DNA of 64,000 bases from Arthrobacter sp. Soil736 (GTDB lineage Bacteria; Actinomycetota; Actinomycetes; Actinomycetales; Micrococcaceae): NCBI RefSeq assembly GCF_001428005.1, contig NZ_LMSB01000003.1, forward strand, positions 56,639 through 120,638, read 5' to 3'. Positions 44,106 through 52,455 of this stretch are shown here, piece after piece. The first letter of the stretch is position 1. Each line of letters opens with the position of its first letter. A model generated the notes under the pieces. It was not told where the DNA came from and did no database searches. It saw only the letters and a list, made by a program, of their open reading frames with translations. The position numbers and the translations under genes were made by a program.

Positions 44106-45286
44106 GCTGTGGCCTCCTCTCGATGAGTTGTGCTGTTTTCCTTTCGCTCGCCGAAGCGGGCCGGCGCGAAGGGGGAAAGGTCAAGGTCCGGGGCCTGGCC
44201 GGAGAGCGCTTGGGCAAGGAGCTTGCCGGTCCCGGCGGAGAGGCCGATTCCGGCGCCCTCATGGCCGGCGGCATGCCACAGCCCGGGGGCGCGCTCGTCG
44301 TGGCCTATCACCGGAAGGTGGTCCGGGCAGTACGGGCGGAAGCCGTGGTAGTGGCGGATGGCCTTGACGTGCTCAAGGAAGGGGAACAGTGCGACGGCGT
44401 TTTCCGCCAGGAGCCGGAGGGCGTTGGTGCTCACGGTGCGGTCGAAACCGACGCGTTCGCGTGTTGAGCCGATGAGAATAGTGCCGCTGGGAGTGCCCTC
44501 GACTACCGGCGAGGCCTGGAGTCCGGCGTCGGAACTGCCGACGTTATCGATGTATTCGGCTGCATAGACCTTGTGGTGAACCATGGGCGGGAGTGGTTCG
44601 GTGACCATGACGAAGCCGCGGCGGGGAAGGACCGGGACGTTGACCCCGGCCAGGGCGGCGAGTTCGCCGGCCCACGTACCGGCGCAGTTCACCACAGCCC
44701 CGGCGGAGAAGTCACCGCGAGGTGTCCTCACACCCGTGATGCGGTCTCCGCTCCGGAGGAAGCCAGTGACGGGGGTGTCGGCGACGAAACGCGCCCCTGC
44801 ATCGGTTGCCAGCCGAACCAGATGTGCGGCGACCAGCATTGGTTGGACCTGGCAGTCTTCGGGGTAGCTCGCCCCGCCCAAGGCGTCAGGAGTGATGTTC
44901 GGTTCGGCGTTCCGCAGGGTATCCGGGTCCAGCTTCTCCACCACAACGCCGTAGCGGGCTTGCGCGGCCATCACACGGTTGAGGGATGCCAGGCTGCTTT
45001 CCCGGGAGGCGACGATGATGCCGCCCTTGGACTCGAATTCCCAAAGCCGCTTATGCTCAGCGAGGTCGCCGTGCCAGACGCCAAGGGAGTAGCGGGTTAG
45101 TTCGAGTTCGGGACCGAGTTCCTTATCCGAGACAAGGATGTTTCCTTCGCAGGCGGAAGACGTGCCGCTGGCGGGGAGCCCCTTGTCCAGGACGGTGACG
45201 GTGAGACCCTGCTGAGCTGCGAAATAGGCAGTGGCGGCGCCGATAACCCCGGCGCCAATGACGAGCACATCGCTCGCTGAGTTCAT
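44102..45286 (-). CDS. D-hydroxyproline dehydrogenase beta subunit (DadA-like FAD enzyme)
   Basis: 394 residues. N-terminal FAD motif 'VLVIGAGVIGAATAYFAAQQG', then 'SGTSSACEGNILVSDKELGPE' in parts, and a C-terminal 'YHGFRPYCPDHLPVIG' with 'AAGHEGAGIGLSAGTGKLLAQALSG' in parts, matching the catalytic FAD subunit that removes electrons from D-amino acids or cyclic imino acids. With the alpha and gamma subunits it should oxidise cis-4-hydroxy-D-proline to pyrroline-4-hydroxy-2-carboxylate. It is translationally coupled to the GntR gene upstream and the ferredoxin subunit downstream. Confidence 0.88.
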   Translation of the reverse strand: MNSASDVLVIGAGVIGAATAYFAAQQGLTVTVLDKGLPASGTSSACEGNILVSDKELGPELELTRYSLGVWHGDLAEHKRLWEFESKGGIIVASRESSLASLNRVMAAQARYGVVVEKLDPDTLRNAEPNITPDALGGASYPEDCQVQPMLVAAHLVRLATDAGARFVADTPVTGFLRSGDRITGVRTPRGDFSAGAVVNCAGTWAGELAALAGVNVPVLPRRGFVMVTEPLPPMVHHKVYAAEYIDNVGSSDAGLQASPVVEGTPSGTILIGSTRERVGFDRTVSTNALRLLAENAVALFPFLEHVKAIRHYHGFRPYCPDHLPVIGHDERAPGLWHAAGHEGAGIGLSAGTGKLLAQALSGQAPDLDLSPFAPARFGERKENSTTHREEATA

Positions 45287-46008
45287 GTCTGTTGCTCCTG
45301 CGGTTTCTCGTTCTCGCCCGTGGCCCAGAGACCGCGGGCGTGGCCAATGTGGCGGCGCATGAATTCCTGCGCCGCCGGCCCATCCCCGGCTTCGATGAGG
45401 TCGAGCAATTCGTGGTGTTCCTGGGCGGAGTCGGCCAAGCGGTTGCTGTCGCTCAGGATCTTGAGGCCGTACATCCGGGTACGGGAACGAAGGCTGGTAG
45501 CCAACTCAACGAGCTGGTTGTTGCCGGCGTACCGCAAAAGCTCGGCGTGGAATATGCGGTCCGCGGCAAGGTAGGCAGTGAGGTCGCCTTCCCGCGCGGC
45601 GTCCACGATGTCGTCCGCCATGGAGCGCAGCACCTTCATGCCCGATGGCGGGACCGCCCCGGCCACGTCGCCAACAACAGGCGGCTCGAGGAGCAGGCGG
45701 ATTTCCGTGAGCTCGTCCAGTTCGCGGTCGCTCATGGTGGTGATGCGGAAGCCTTTGTTCTTCAGTGTTTCCACCAGGCCTTCGCGGGCGAGATCCATCA
45801 TGGCCTCGCGAACCGGTGTGGCCGAGACGCCAAAAGCGGCGGCAAGTGCGGGGGCGGAATACAGGGTGCCTTCCGTTAACGTGCCGGCGATGATCGCTGC
45901 GCGCAGGGACTCGGTGACGGACTCGCGGAGGCTGTGCTGGCGGCCGAGCGGCGCGATCGGTAGCTGGTTGTTGGTTGGCACGTTAAGCACTCCTTGTGCG
46001 GATTTCAT
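45283..46008 (-). CDS. GntR-family (FCD) transcriptional regulator
   Basis: 241 residues. Winged helix at ~25-95 ('LRESVTESLRAAIIAGTLTEGTLYSAPALAAAFGVSATPVREAMMDLAREGLVE' in outline) and an FCD effector domain with metal-type histidines ('RIFHAELLRYAGNN', 'SAQEHHELLDLIEAGDG', 'RRHIGHARGL'). Encoded inside the hydroxyproline operon with ATGA overlaps on both sides, it is the likely repressor of this operon, with 4-hydroxyproline or a derivative as effector (inferred). Confidence 0.9.
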   Translation of the reverse strand: MKSAQGVLNVPTNNQLPIAPLGRQHSLRESVTESLRAAIIAGTLTEGTLYSAPALAAAFGVSATPVREAMMDLAREGLVETLKNKGFRITTMSDRELDELTEIRLLLEPPVVGDVAGAVPPSGMKVLRSMADDIVDAAREGDLTAYLAADRIFHAELLRYAGNNQLVELATSLRSRTRMYGLKILSDSNRLADSAQEHHELLDLIEAGDGPAAQEFMRRHIGHARGLWATGENEKPQEQQT

Positions 46009-46967
46009 GATCGGGTGCCTCCTTCATACACCACGGCAGCGGTCGCGAGGTCTTCCCATGCCATGCCCACACCTGCGTACAGGCAGGGCTTGCCTGGGGA
46101 GCGCACGAACTCTCCTTTGACAAGGTCGAGGAGGTTGGCGGGACGGATCGCTTCCCATTCCTCCGCGGTGCGTGCGGGTATCAGGTCCCCGGCCTCGCGT
46201 AGTGCCGAGGCGCGCCCCTCCACCACGACGTCGCTGCGCAGCACAAGACCGGCGTCGACTTCACGGGCGTCCAGGCCGTGCTGGCCTACAGCGGCCACCA
46301 CGGCACCAGGGGCAACCAAACCGCCGTCGAACAGAGGCGTACGGGAGGAGGTTGCGCAGATCACCACATCGGCGTCGGGCACCCCGGCCAGGCTGCCGGG
46401 GCGGACTTCGATGCCCTCGGTGGCCAGTTGCCCGATCAGCGCCGTCACCCGCTCGGGGCGGCGGCCGACGACGGCGAAGCTCGCCTCCGGGAGCACGGCG
46501 TGCGCCGCGCGGAGGTGGTTGAGCGCTTGGACTCCAGCGCCGAATACGAGCACGCGTTTTCTTTCGGTGCTTTCGTGGCTTCGGGGAGCGCCGTCGGGGG
46601 CCGACGCAAGGATGTGTTTGACGGCCAGCAGGGTGGTGGCCGGCGTTCGGATGGCCGTGAGTTCGTTCCCGTCCATCGTGGCCAGCGGCGCCAACGTGTC
46701 CGAATCGAAGAGGATGTAAACCCCTTGGATCTTTTCGAGCCCGCGTACCGGGTTGGCAGGGGCTACGGTGAGCGCCTTGATACCGCTGTAGCGCTGGCCT
46801 GATGCGGGCATGAGCAGGAACTCGCCGTTCGGTGCGGGGCTGAACAACCGTGGACTGTCGTCCTCGGGGTCGACGCCGTTCAGGAGCGCGTGCTCAAGGG
46901 CCGCGATCGCCGTCGTCCAAGGGGCGGCGGCCCGCACCGCCGTCGAATCGAAGTAGGGAAGGCTCAC
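46005..46967 (-). CDS. Ornithine cyclodeaminase / mu-crystallin family protein
   Basis: 320 residues. Nucleotide-binding 'VLVFGAGVQALNHLRAAHAV' in parts and the substrate region 'SGIKALTVAPANPVRGLEKIQGVY' in parts belong to the OCD family. Next to a proline-racemase-family gene, such proteins are commonly pyrroline-2-carboxylate reductases, which would connect to trans-3-hydroxyproline or D-proline use. Ornithine cyclodeaminase activity is less likely here. Overlaps the epimerase gene by 4 bases. Confidence 0.85.
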   Translation of the reverse strand: MSLPYFDSTAVRAAAPWTTAIAALEHALLNGVDPEDDSPRLFSPAPNGEFLLMPASGQRYSGIKALTVAPANPVRGLEKIQGVYILFDSDTLAPLATMDGNELTAIRTPATTLLAVKHILASAPDGAPRSHESTERKRVLVFGAGVQALNHLRAAHAVLPEASFAVVGRRPERVTALIGQLATEGIEVRPGSLAGVPDADVVICATSSRTPLFDGGLVAPGAVVAAVGQHGLDAREVDAGLVLRSDVVVEGRASALREAGDLIPARTAEEWEAIRPANLLDLVKGEFVRSPGKPCLYAGVGMAWEDLATAAVVYEGGTRS

Positions 46968-47965
46968 AGCAGGAACCCCGCGGGGAACGGATCGGTGGGA
47001 TCCAGGAAATACTGCGCGGTACCGGTAAGCCAGGCCCGGCCGGTGACCGTGGGGACGACAGCTGGACGGCCGGCCACCTCCGTTTCCTCAACCAAGCGGC
47101 CGATGAAACGGGAACCGATGTAGGACTCGTTGACGAAGTCGGTGCCCAGGGCCAGTTCGCCGCGCCCGTGCAACTGCGCCATACGGGCGCTCGTGCCTGT
47201 ACCGCACGGGGAGCGGTCGAACCAGCCCGGGTGGATGGCCATCGCGTGCCGGGAGTGCTCCGCCGTCGAGCCGGGCGCCTTGAGATAGACGTGGTGGCAG
47301 CCGCGGATATCGTCGCGCTCGGGGTGGACGGGTTCGTCCGTGGCATTGATCGCCTCCATGATCGCCAATCCGGCCTTGAGCAGGTCGTCCTTGCGCTCGC
47401 GCTCGAACGGCAAATCCAGGCTGTCCAGGTCCACGATCGCGTAGAAGTTCCCGCCGAATGCCAGATCGTACGGGACGGCACCGAACCCGGGAACTTCCAC
47501 CTTGGCATCGAGGCGGTCCACGAAGGAGGGGACGTTGCGGATGGTCACGGACTCGGCATGACCATCCTTGACGGCGACCTGGGCGACCACCAGGCCGGCG
47601 GGGGTGTCGAGCCGCACGGTGGTAACTGGCTCAACGACCTCCACCATGCCCGTCTCCACCAGGACGGTTGCGACGCCGATGGTGCCGTGGCCGCACATCG
47701 GCAGGAGACCGGACACCTCGATGAAGAGCACCCCGAAGTCCGCGTCCGGCCGCGTAGATGGCTGGAGGATCGCCCCGCTCATCGACGCGTGGCCGCGCGG
47801 TTCGGTCATGAGCAGGGTACGGATCCAGTCGCTGTTCTCCATGAACCACAGGCGGCGCTCGGCCATGGTGGCGCCGGGGATCGTCCCGATGCCGCCGGTG
47901 ATGACGCGCGTGGGCATGCCTTCGGTATGCGAGTCCACGGCGTGGAAGATGCGGCTGGTTCTCAT
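46964..47965 (-). CDS. 4-hydroxyproline 2-epimerase (proline racemase family)
   Basis: 333 residues from 'MRTSRIFHAVDSHTEGMPTRV' in parts, with GAGGAGAAGGAAAG upstream. The two catalytic cysteines are present: Cys 91 in 'LLPMCGHGTIG' and Cys 254 in 'DRSPCGTGTSA'. A trans-3-hydroxyproline dehydratase would carry Thr in the second position, so an epimerase is indicated. It converts trans-4-hydroxy-L-proline to cis-4-hydroxy-D-proline, the first step of the pathway encoded here. The 230-base gap upstream (47966-48195) contains no gene I recognise. Confidence 0.92.
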   Translation of the reverse strand: MRTSRIFHAVDSHTEGMPTRVITGGIGTIPGATMAERRLWFMENSDWIRTLLMTEPRGHASMSGAILQPSTRPDADFGVLFIEVSGLLPMCGHGTIGVATVLVETGMVEVVEPVTTVRLDTPAGLVVAQVAVKDGHAESVTIRNVPSFVDRLDAKVEVPGFGAVPYDLAFGGNFYAIVDLDSLDLPFERERKDDLLKAGLAIMEAINATDEPVHPERDDIRGCHHVYLKAPGSTAEHSRHAMAIHPGWFDRSPCGTGTSARMAQLHGRGELALGTDFVNESYIGSRFIGRLVEETEVAGRPAVVPTVTGRAWLTGTAQYFLDPTDPFPAGFLL

Positions 47966-48195
47966 GCTTTCCTTCTCCTCTTGTTGTGGCTGGGTTGGCG
48001 GGATTTCGGCCCTCCGGCGTCGCCGGGCTTCGCCGGGCAACGGCCCTTCGGCGTCGCTTAGACACAGCCGACAGGCGTCACTTCGGTCGCTGGGCGACCT
48101 TCGTGACGCGGTCGGCCGCGATGCGCTCCTTTCCGAAGGACCGAAACCCGGCTTGTGGGTCCGTCACCCGGTGACCCGTCGAGACCCTTTTTGGT

Positions 48196-49101
48196 TTATT
48201 TGTAGCCCTTGGCGAGGGCTGCTTCTGTGTCGCGGATGACGGCGTCCCGCACCTCTGGGGCGAGCGGTCCGCGCGGCGGGCGGCAGGCGCCGCCACGGAG
48301 GCCAACGACGTCCATGGACAGCTTGATGGACTGGACGAATTCCGTCTTGCTGTCCCAGCGAAGCAAGGAGTGCAGGTCGCGGTAGATTTCCCGGGCCCGC
48401 TCAAGGTCTGCGACATCGCCGGAGGTGGAGAGCCGGTAGAGCTCGAGTGTAGATTCCGGAATTGCGTTCGGGTAGCCCGCCACCCAGCCGACGGCACCTG
48501 CCAGGCCCATTTCGACAACGGTATCGTCCGTACCGATGAGGAGGTCCACCTCCGGAGCGAGTTCTTTGATCTCATAGGCCCGGCGGACGTCACCAGTGAA
48601 CTCCTTGACGCCGACAATGAGGCCTTCGCCGTGGAGGCGGGCGATGAGCTGCGGAGTCAGGTCCACTTTGGTGTCGATGGGGTTGTTGTAGGCCACGATC
48701 GGCAGCCCGACGGCGGCGGCTCGGCGATAGTGGTCAACCACCTCGTCGTCGTTGGCGCGGTAGGCGTTCGGAGGGAGCAACATGAGAGCCTTGGCGCCGG
48801 CCTCGGCGGCCTGCTCTGCCCACTTCTGCGTTTGGAGGCCGCCGTAGGCGCCCACGCCGGCCATGACGGTGAAGCCCTCAGGCGCGGCCTCGACCGCAGT
48901 CGTGATCACGCGGGCACGCTCTTCTTCGCTCAGCGTCTGGTACTCGCCCAGCGAGCCGTTGGGGGCTACGCCGTCGCAGCCTGCATTGGCCAGGAAACGG
49001 ACATGCTCAGCGTATGCGTCATAGTCGATGCTGAGATCATCCTTGAACGGCAGCGCTGTGGCGACGAGTACGCCGTGCCAGGGCTTGCGGGTTTCAGTCA
49101 T
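48196..49101 (-). CDS. Dihydrodipicolinate-synthase-family deaminase (hydroxyproline pathway)
   Basis: 301 residues, class I aldolase barrel. 'VAPNGSLGEYQTLSEEER' is the phosphate/substrate loop, 'VAYNNPIDT' holds the conserved Tyr, and 'VGVKEFTGDVRRAYEI' in parts holds the Schiff-base Lys. In hydroxyproline operons this family member deaminates pyrroline-4-hydroxy-2-carboxylate to 2-oxoglutarate semialdehyde. GAAAGGAC precedes the ATG. It has its own possible promoter in the 167-base gap upstream. Confidence 0.9.
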   Translation of the reverse strand: MTETRKPWHGVLVATALPFKDDLSIDYDAYAEHVRFLANAGCDGVAPNGSLGEYQTLSEEERARVITTAVEAAPEGFTVMAGVGAYGGLQTQKWAEQAAEAGAKALMLLPPNAYRANDDEVVDHYRRAAAVGLPIVAYNNPIDTKVDLTPQLIARLHGEGLIVGVKEFTGDVRRAYEIKELAPEVDLLIGTDDTVVEMGLAGAVGWVAGYPNAIPESTLELYRLSTSGDVADLERAREIYRDLHSLLRWDSKTEFVQSIKLSMDVVGLRGGACRPPRGPLAPEVRDAVIRDTEAALAKGYK

Positions 49102-49176
49102 TGTGGGTCCTTTCGGTGGGGCACACGCGGCGCCGTCATTGTGCTGCCGTGAGCTACCTCACAGCCTAATCTACCA

Positions 49177-49190
49177 TGTGACATTGCACA
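49177..49190. promoter_or_regulatory. Possible GntR operator TGTGACATTGCACA
   Basis: A TGTG-N6-CACA palindrome 75 bases upstream of the deaminase gene, containing GTGACAT, the reverse complement of the ATGTCAC direct repeats upstream of the ABC genes. Confidence 0.4.
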
Positions 49191-49268
49191 GGTGGTCTAA
49201 ATGGGTGCCGGGCCGAAACCCGGCACCCGGGTTTGCTGACTTGTGTCAGCTGGAAGGGGCAGGGAGGG

Positions 49269-50141
49269 CTAGCTTGCGGGAACTACGTACTGCTTTTCGG
49301 CAACCTTCCCGAGTCCTTCGGACAGGCCGGCGTCGGTCAGGAGCTTGGTGATGGTGCCATCCGTGCGCTGAGCGGTGATGCCGGCGTCGAGTGCCTCCTG
49401 CAGGCTCTGGTTGCCCTTGGTCATCGGGAACGCGGCTTCGGGTGCGTGGGCGATTGCCCCGACGCGTGCGTCCGGTTTCTCGTTCGCGAGCGAAACCTTG
49501 ACGCCGGCGGCGCCCTTGAACTGAAGCACCTGCACCCCGTAAGCGTCGACGTCGGCGTCCAGGCGGCCGGCGTCGAAATCTGCCTTAAGCTCGACGCTGC
49601 TGGGGTAGGTGACAAGCTTGCCGCCCAGGATCTTCTTGAGGTCCTCAACCCACAAGTAGCCGTCGATGGTGCCGACCTTGTTCATCTTTTCAAGATCCGA
49701 AACGGTGGTGGCGCCCGACTTGGAAACGATGCCCATGCCGTCGAGGTAGGTGGAGGCGGAGAAGTCGACAGCCTTGAGGCGCTTCTCGGTTGCGTCGATG
49801 GTGCCCACCGCGAGGTCGATGTTGCCGCCCGAGATTGACTGCACGGCATCTGCGTAGGTGGCTTGCTGGTAGGCGGGTTCGAGGCACTCGTCCTTGGCAA
49901 TCTTGCTGACGATCGCGATGTCTATGCCGTTGGGATTGCCGCTGTTGTAGCTGCTGAACGGCGGGATATCGATGACGCCCACCGTGAGCTTGCCCGGTGC
50001 GACGGTCTGGATGCCGGGGTGCTTCGGAGTGCATGAGGCGGTGCTTGCGTCCGAGGATCCGCCGCAGGCTGTAAGGCCGAGGCTGAGGGCGATCGCGCTG
50101 GCAGTCAGGATGCCGGTGCCTTTGAGGCGGTGGGTATTCAT
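49269..50141 (-). CDS. ABC transporter substrate-binding lipoprotein (polar amino acid family)
   Basis: 290 residues. Lipobox 'LTAC' (Cys 26), then an SBP family 3 fold: 'KLTVGVIDIPPFSSYN', 'GIDIAIVSKIAKDECL', 'GNIDLAVGTIDATEKRLKAVDFS' in parts, and 'GRLDADVDAYGVQVLQF'. Strong AGGAGG-type site (CAGGAGG) before the ATG. It binds the imported ligand, most likely hydroxyproline or a related amino acid, for the two permeases and ATPase encoded upstream. Confidence 0.9.
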   Translation of the reverse strand: MNTHRLKGTGILTASAIALSLGLTACGGSSDASTASCTPKHPGIQTVAPGKLTVGVIDIPPFSSYNSGNPNGIDIAIVSKIAKDECLEPAYQQATYADAVQSISGGNIDLAVGTIDATEKRLKAVDFSASTYLDGMGIVSKSGATTVSDLEKMNKVGTIDGYLWVEDLKKILGGKLVTYPSSVELKADFDAGRLDADVDAYGVQVLQFKGAAGVKVSLANEKPDARVGAIAHAPEAAFPMTKGNQSLQEALDAGITAQRTDGTITKLLTDAGLSEGLGKVAEKQYVVPAS

Positions 50142-50187
50142 GGTTCCTCCTGTGGTGTTGGGGGTGCTCCAGGATGTGGTGGAGCGG

Positions 50188-50841
50188 TTAGGTGTGGCGG
50201 GCCATGCGCTTCTCGAAGAAAACGGTGATCCACGTGGCCGGCATCGAAATGACGGCGTAGCAGAGGCCAGCGAGGGTGAAGATCTGCAGATAGTTGAAGT
50301 CCTGGCTACCGATGTTGTAGGCCGTCTTCATCAGCTCGGGGACGGCGATTCCGTATGCCAGGGAGGTGCCTTGGAACATTTGGATCGCGACTCCCATGAG
50401 CCCGGGGATTGCCGACCTCATGCCTTGCGGCATGACGACCCGGAAGAAGGTGTCGCGCTGCGACAAGCCAAGGGCATTGGAAGCCTCAAGCTGTCCGCGG
50501 GCCACCGATTGGAGCCCTGCCCGCATGATCTCGCTCGAGTACGCCGCTGAGTTCCACGTGAGGGCGAGGCAGGCGGCCGTGATGCTCTCGAACGCGATCC
50601 CGAACTTCGGCAAGCCATAGTAGAAGAGGTAGAGGATCACCAGGGCTGGGGCGCCGCGGCCAATTTCGACGACGGCGAGTCCCAGGGTGCGGACGGCCAG
50701 GTTCTTTGCGGTGACCATGAGGCTGAGTACCAGTCCCAACGGATAGCCGAAGAAGATCGAGATGCCGGCGATCAGGAGGCTGACGGCGAGGCCTGACATC
50801 AATTGCGGGAGGTAGCCTGCCCATTCGGTAAGCCATGTCAT
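50188..50841 (-). CDS. Amino acid ABC transporter permease (second)
   Basis: 217 residues from 'MTWLTEWAGYL'. Several membrane segments and the EAA motif 'GQLEASNALGLSQRDTFFRVVMPQGM' in parts of the His/Glu/Gln permease family; 'VEIGRGAPALVILYLFYYGLP' in parts is the typical TM2-3 text. Its ATG overlaps the stop of the other permease. With it forms the membrane heterodimer. Confidence 0.9.
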   Translation of the reverse strand: MTWLTEWAGYLPQLMSGLAVSLLIAGISIFFGYPLGLVLSLMVTAKNLAVRTLGLAVVEIGRGAPALVILYLFYYGLPKFGIAFESITAACLALTWNSAAYSSEIMRAGLQSVARGQLEASNALGLSQRDTFFRVVMPQGMRSAIPGLMGVAIQMFQGTSLAYGIAVPELMKTAYNIGSQDFNYLQIFTLAGLCYAVISMPATWITVFFEKRMARHT

Positions 50842-51482
50842 ACGGAAACAGCCTTCCTCATGCGGGAATCGAGTCTGCGGGACAGGTAGGCGACCGGCAG
50901 GCTGAGCGCGATGTAGAGGATGCCCACCATGATGTAGGGCAGGATCCCCTCGACCGTCGGGTGTTGCCGGGCGAAGGCCTGGGACTGGAAGACCATCTCG
51001 GTGACGATGATCGTGGAGGCGATCGACGAGTCCTTGAGCAAGCCTGTCAGGTAGGTGGCGATGGACGGCGACACTATGCGGAACGCCTGCGGGACCATCA
51101 CGCCGTAGAAAGTGGTTCCGCCGGTCAAGCCCAGGGCATGAGCCGCCTCGCCTTGGCCGCGCGGAACGGACTGTAGCCCACCGCGGTAGATTTCGGCGAG
51201 ATAGGCAATGGAGACAACGCCCAGGCCTACTATTGCGGCGCCGACGGGGTTGAACTTGAACGTCCCGATCTGGATGCCGAACTTGAGCAGGAAAAGCCAA
51301 ACGATGATCGGGACTCCGCGGACCAGGTCCACGAAGAGCCGCGACGCCAGCCGCACAAGAATGTTCGACGACGATAAGCCCACGGCCAGGGGCACGGCGC
51401 CCACGATGCCGATGGAGAATGCTGACAGCGTCAGCATGATCGTCATAGGCAGTCCCTGAAGTACTGCTGAAAGGGCGTCCAT
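50838..51482 (-). CDS. Amino acid ABC transporter permease (first)
   Basis: 214 residues. 'GLPMTIMLTLSAFSIGIVGAVPLAVGLSS' in outline, 'DLVRGVPIIVWLFLLKFGI', and the EAA loop 'GQGEAAHALGLTGGTTFYGVMVPQAFRIV' in parts. A paralogue of the permease that follows. Located one base after the ATPase stop, overlapping the next gene by ATGA. Confidence 0.9.
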   Translation of the reverse strand: MDALSAVLQGLPMTIMLTLSAFSIGIVGAVPLAVGLSSSNILVRLASRLFVDLVRGVPIIVWLFLLKFGIQIGTFKFNPVGAAIVGLGVVSIAYLAEIYRGGLQSVPRGQGEAAHALGLTGGTTFYGVMVPQAFRIVSPSIATYLTGLLKDSSIASTIIVTEMVFQSQAFARQHPTVEGILPYIMVGILYIALSLPVAYLSRRLDSRMRKAVSV

Positions 51483-51483
51483 A

Positions 51484-52269
51484 TCAGCGCTCCAGCACGG
51501 CCCGGAGGAAGCGGCGGGTGCGGGCTTCCTGGGGGTCGCTCATGATGGCGCGCGGATCGCCCTGCTCGATGATTTTGCAATCGGCCATGACGACGAGCGT
51601 GTCCGAGACGTCCCGGGCGAAATGCATTTCATGGGTGACCACGATCATCGTCATGCCGTCCGCGGCCAGTTCGCGCATCACGGCCAGGACTTCGAGCCCC
51701 ACCTCGGGGTCCAGGGCCGATGTCGGCTCGTCGAAGAGCATGATGGCAGGATCGAGTGCGAGCGCTCGGGCGATGGCGATGCGCTGCTGCTGGCCGCCGG
51801 AGCACTTCCCCGGATGCTGGTCCGCCTTCTCCTTGAGGCCTACCCTCTCCAGCAGTTGCCTCGACCGTTCGTCGGCTTCTTCCTTGCTGCGTCCGAGGAC
51901 CTTCTGCTGGGGGAAGCTGATGTTCTTCAAGGCGGACATGTGCGGAAACAGGTTGAAGGACTGGAACACCATGCCCACTGTGCGCCGCAGGGCCGCAAGG
52001 TCGCGGCTGTTGACATCCTTGCCGGGCTCGATGGTGTGTTGGTCTACCTGGATGGTGCCGGAATCGGGGCGCTCCAGAAGGTTGATGCATCTCAGGAATG
52101 TGCTTTTACCGGCACCTGAGGGTCCGATGAGAGCCGTGACCGTCCCCGGTTCAACGTGCAGGGATACGTCGTCGAGGACGGTGTGTTCGCCGTAGCGCTT
52201 CGAGATGTTGTCTAGCTTGATACCCAGACGAGGTGCGAGCTTACCGTCTGCGATTTCTGAAAGGGTCAT
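51484..52269 (-). CDS. Amino acid ABC transporter ATP-binding protein
   Basis: 261 residues from 'MTLSEIADGKL', with GGAAGA before the ATG. Walker A 'GPSGAGKST', Q-loop 'FQSFNLFPHMSALKNISFPQQ' in parts, signature 'CSGGQQQRIAIARAL' (Cys replaces the usual Leu), Walker B 'IMLFDEPTSALD', and switch 'VVTHEM'. It drives the polar amino acid importer; it is the first gene of the long minus-strand hydroxyproline operon. Confidence 0.93.
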   Translation of the reverse strand: MTLSEIADGKLAPRLGIKLDNISKRYGEHTVLDDVSLHVEPGTVTALIGPSGAGKSTFLRCINLLERPDSGTIQVDQHTIEPGKDVNSRDLAALRRTVGMVFQSFNLFPHMSALKNISFPQQKVLGRSKEEADERSRQLLERVGLKEKADQHPGKCSGGQQQRIAIARALALDPAIMLFDEPTSALDPEVGLEVLAVMRELAADGMTMIVVTHEMHFARDVSDTLVVMADCKIIEQGDPRAIMSDPQEARTRRFLRAVLER

Positions 52270-52314
52270 AGCGATCTTCCATGTGGGGGCCAAAGGCCGT
52301 CGATCGATGTGGGC

Positions 52315-52348
52315 CATGTCACGTGATATGTGAAATGGTACATGTCAC
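52315..52348. promoter_or_regulatory. Promoter-region direct repeats CATGTCAC upstream of the hydroxyproline operon
   Basis: CATGTCAC occurs at 52315-52322 and 52341-52348, 26 bases apart (start to start), with a TCACGTGA palindrome at 52319-52326. They lie 46-79 bases before the ATPase start codon. The same core recurs upstream of the deaminase gene, so a common regulator (the GntR protein) is plausible. Confidence 0.45.
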
Positions 52349-52455
52349 ACTCAGCTAAGGGAAGACCTAATTTTCGGTACCGCGGCGGCCGCAGGCCGGG
52401 CGGGACGGACGGCCCCCAGTCCTGCCGCGGCTTCGTCAGCGGTGGCTCAGAGGGA

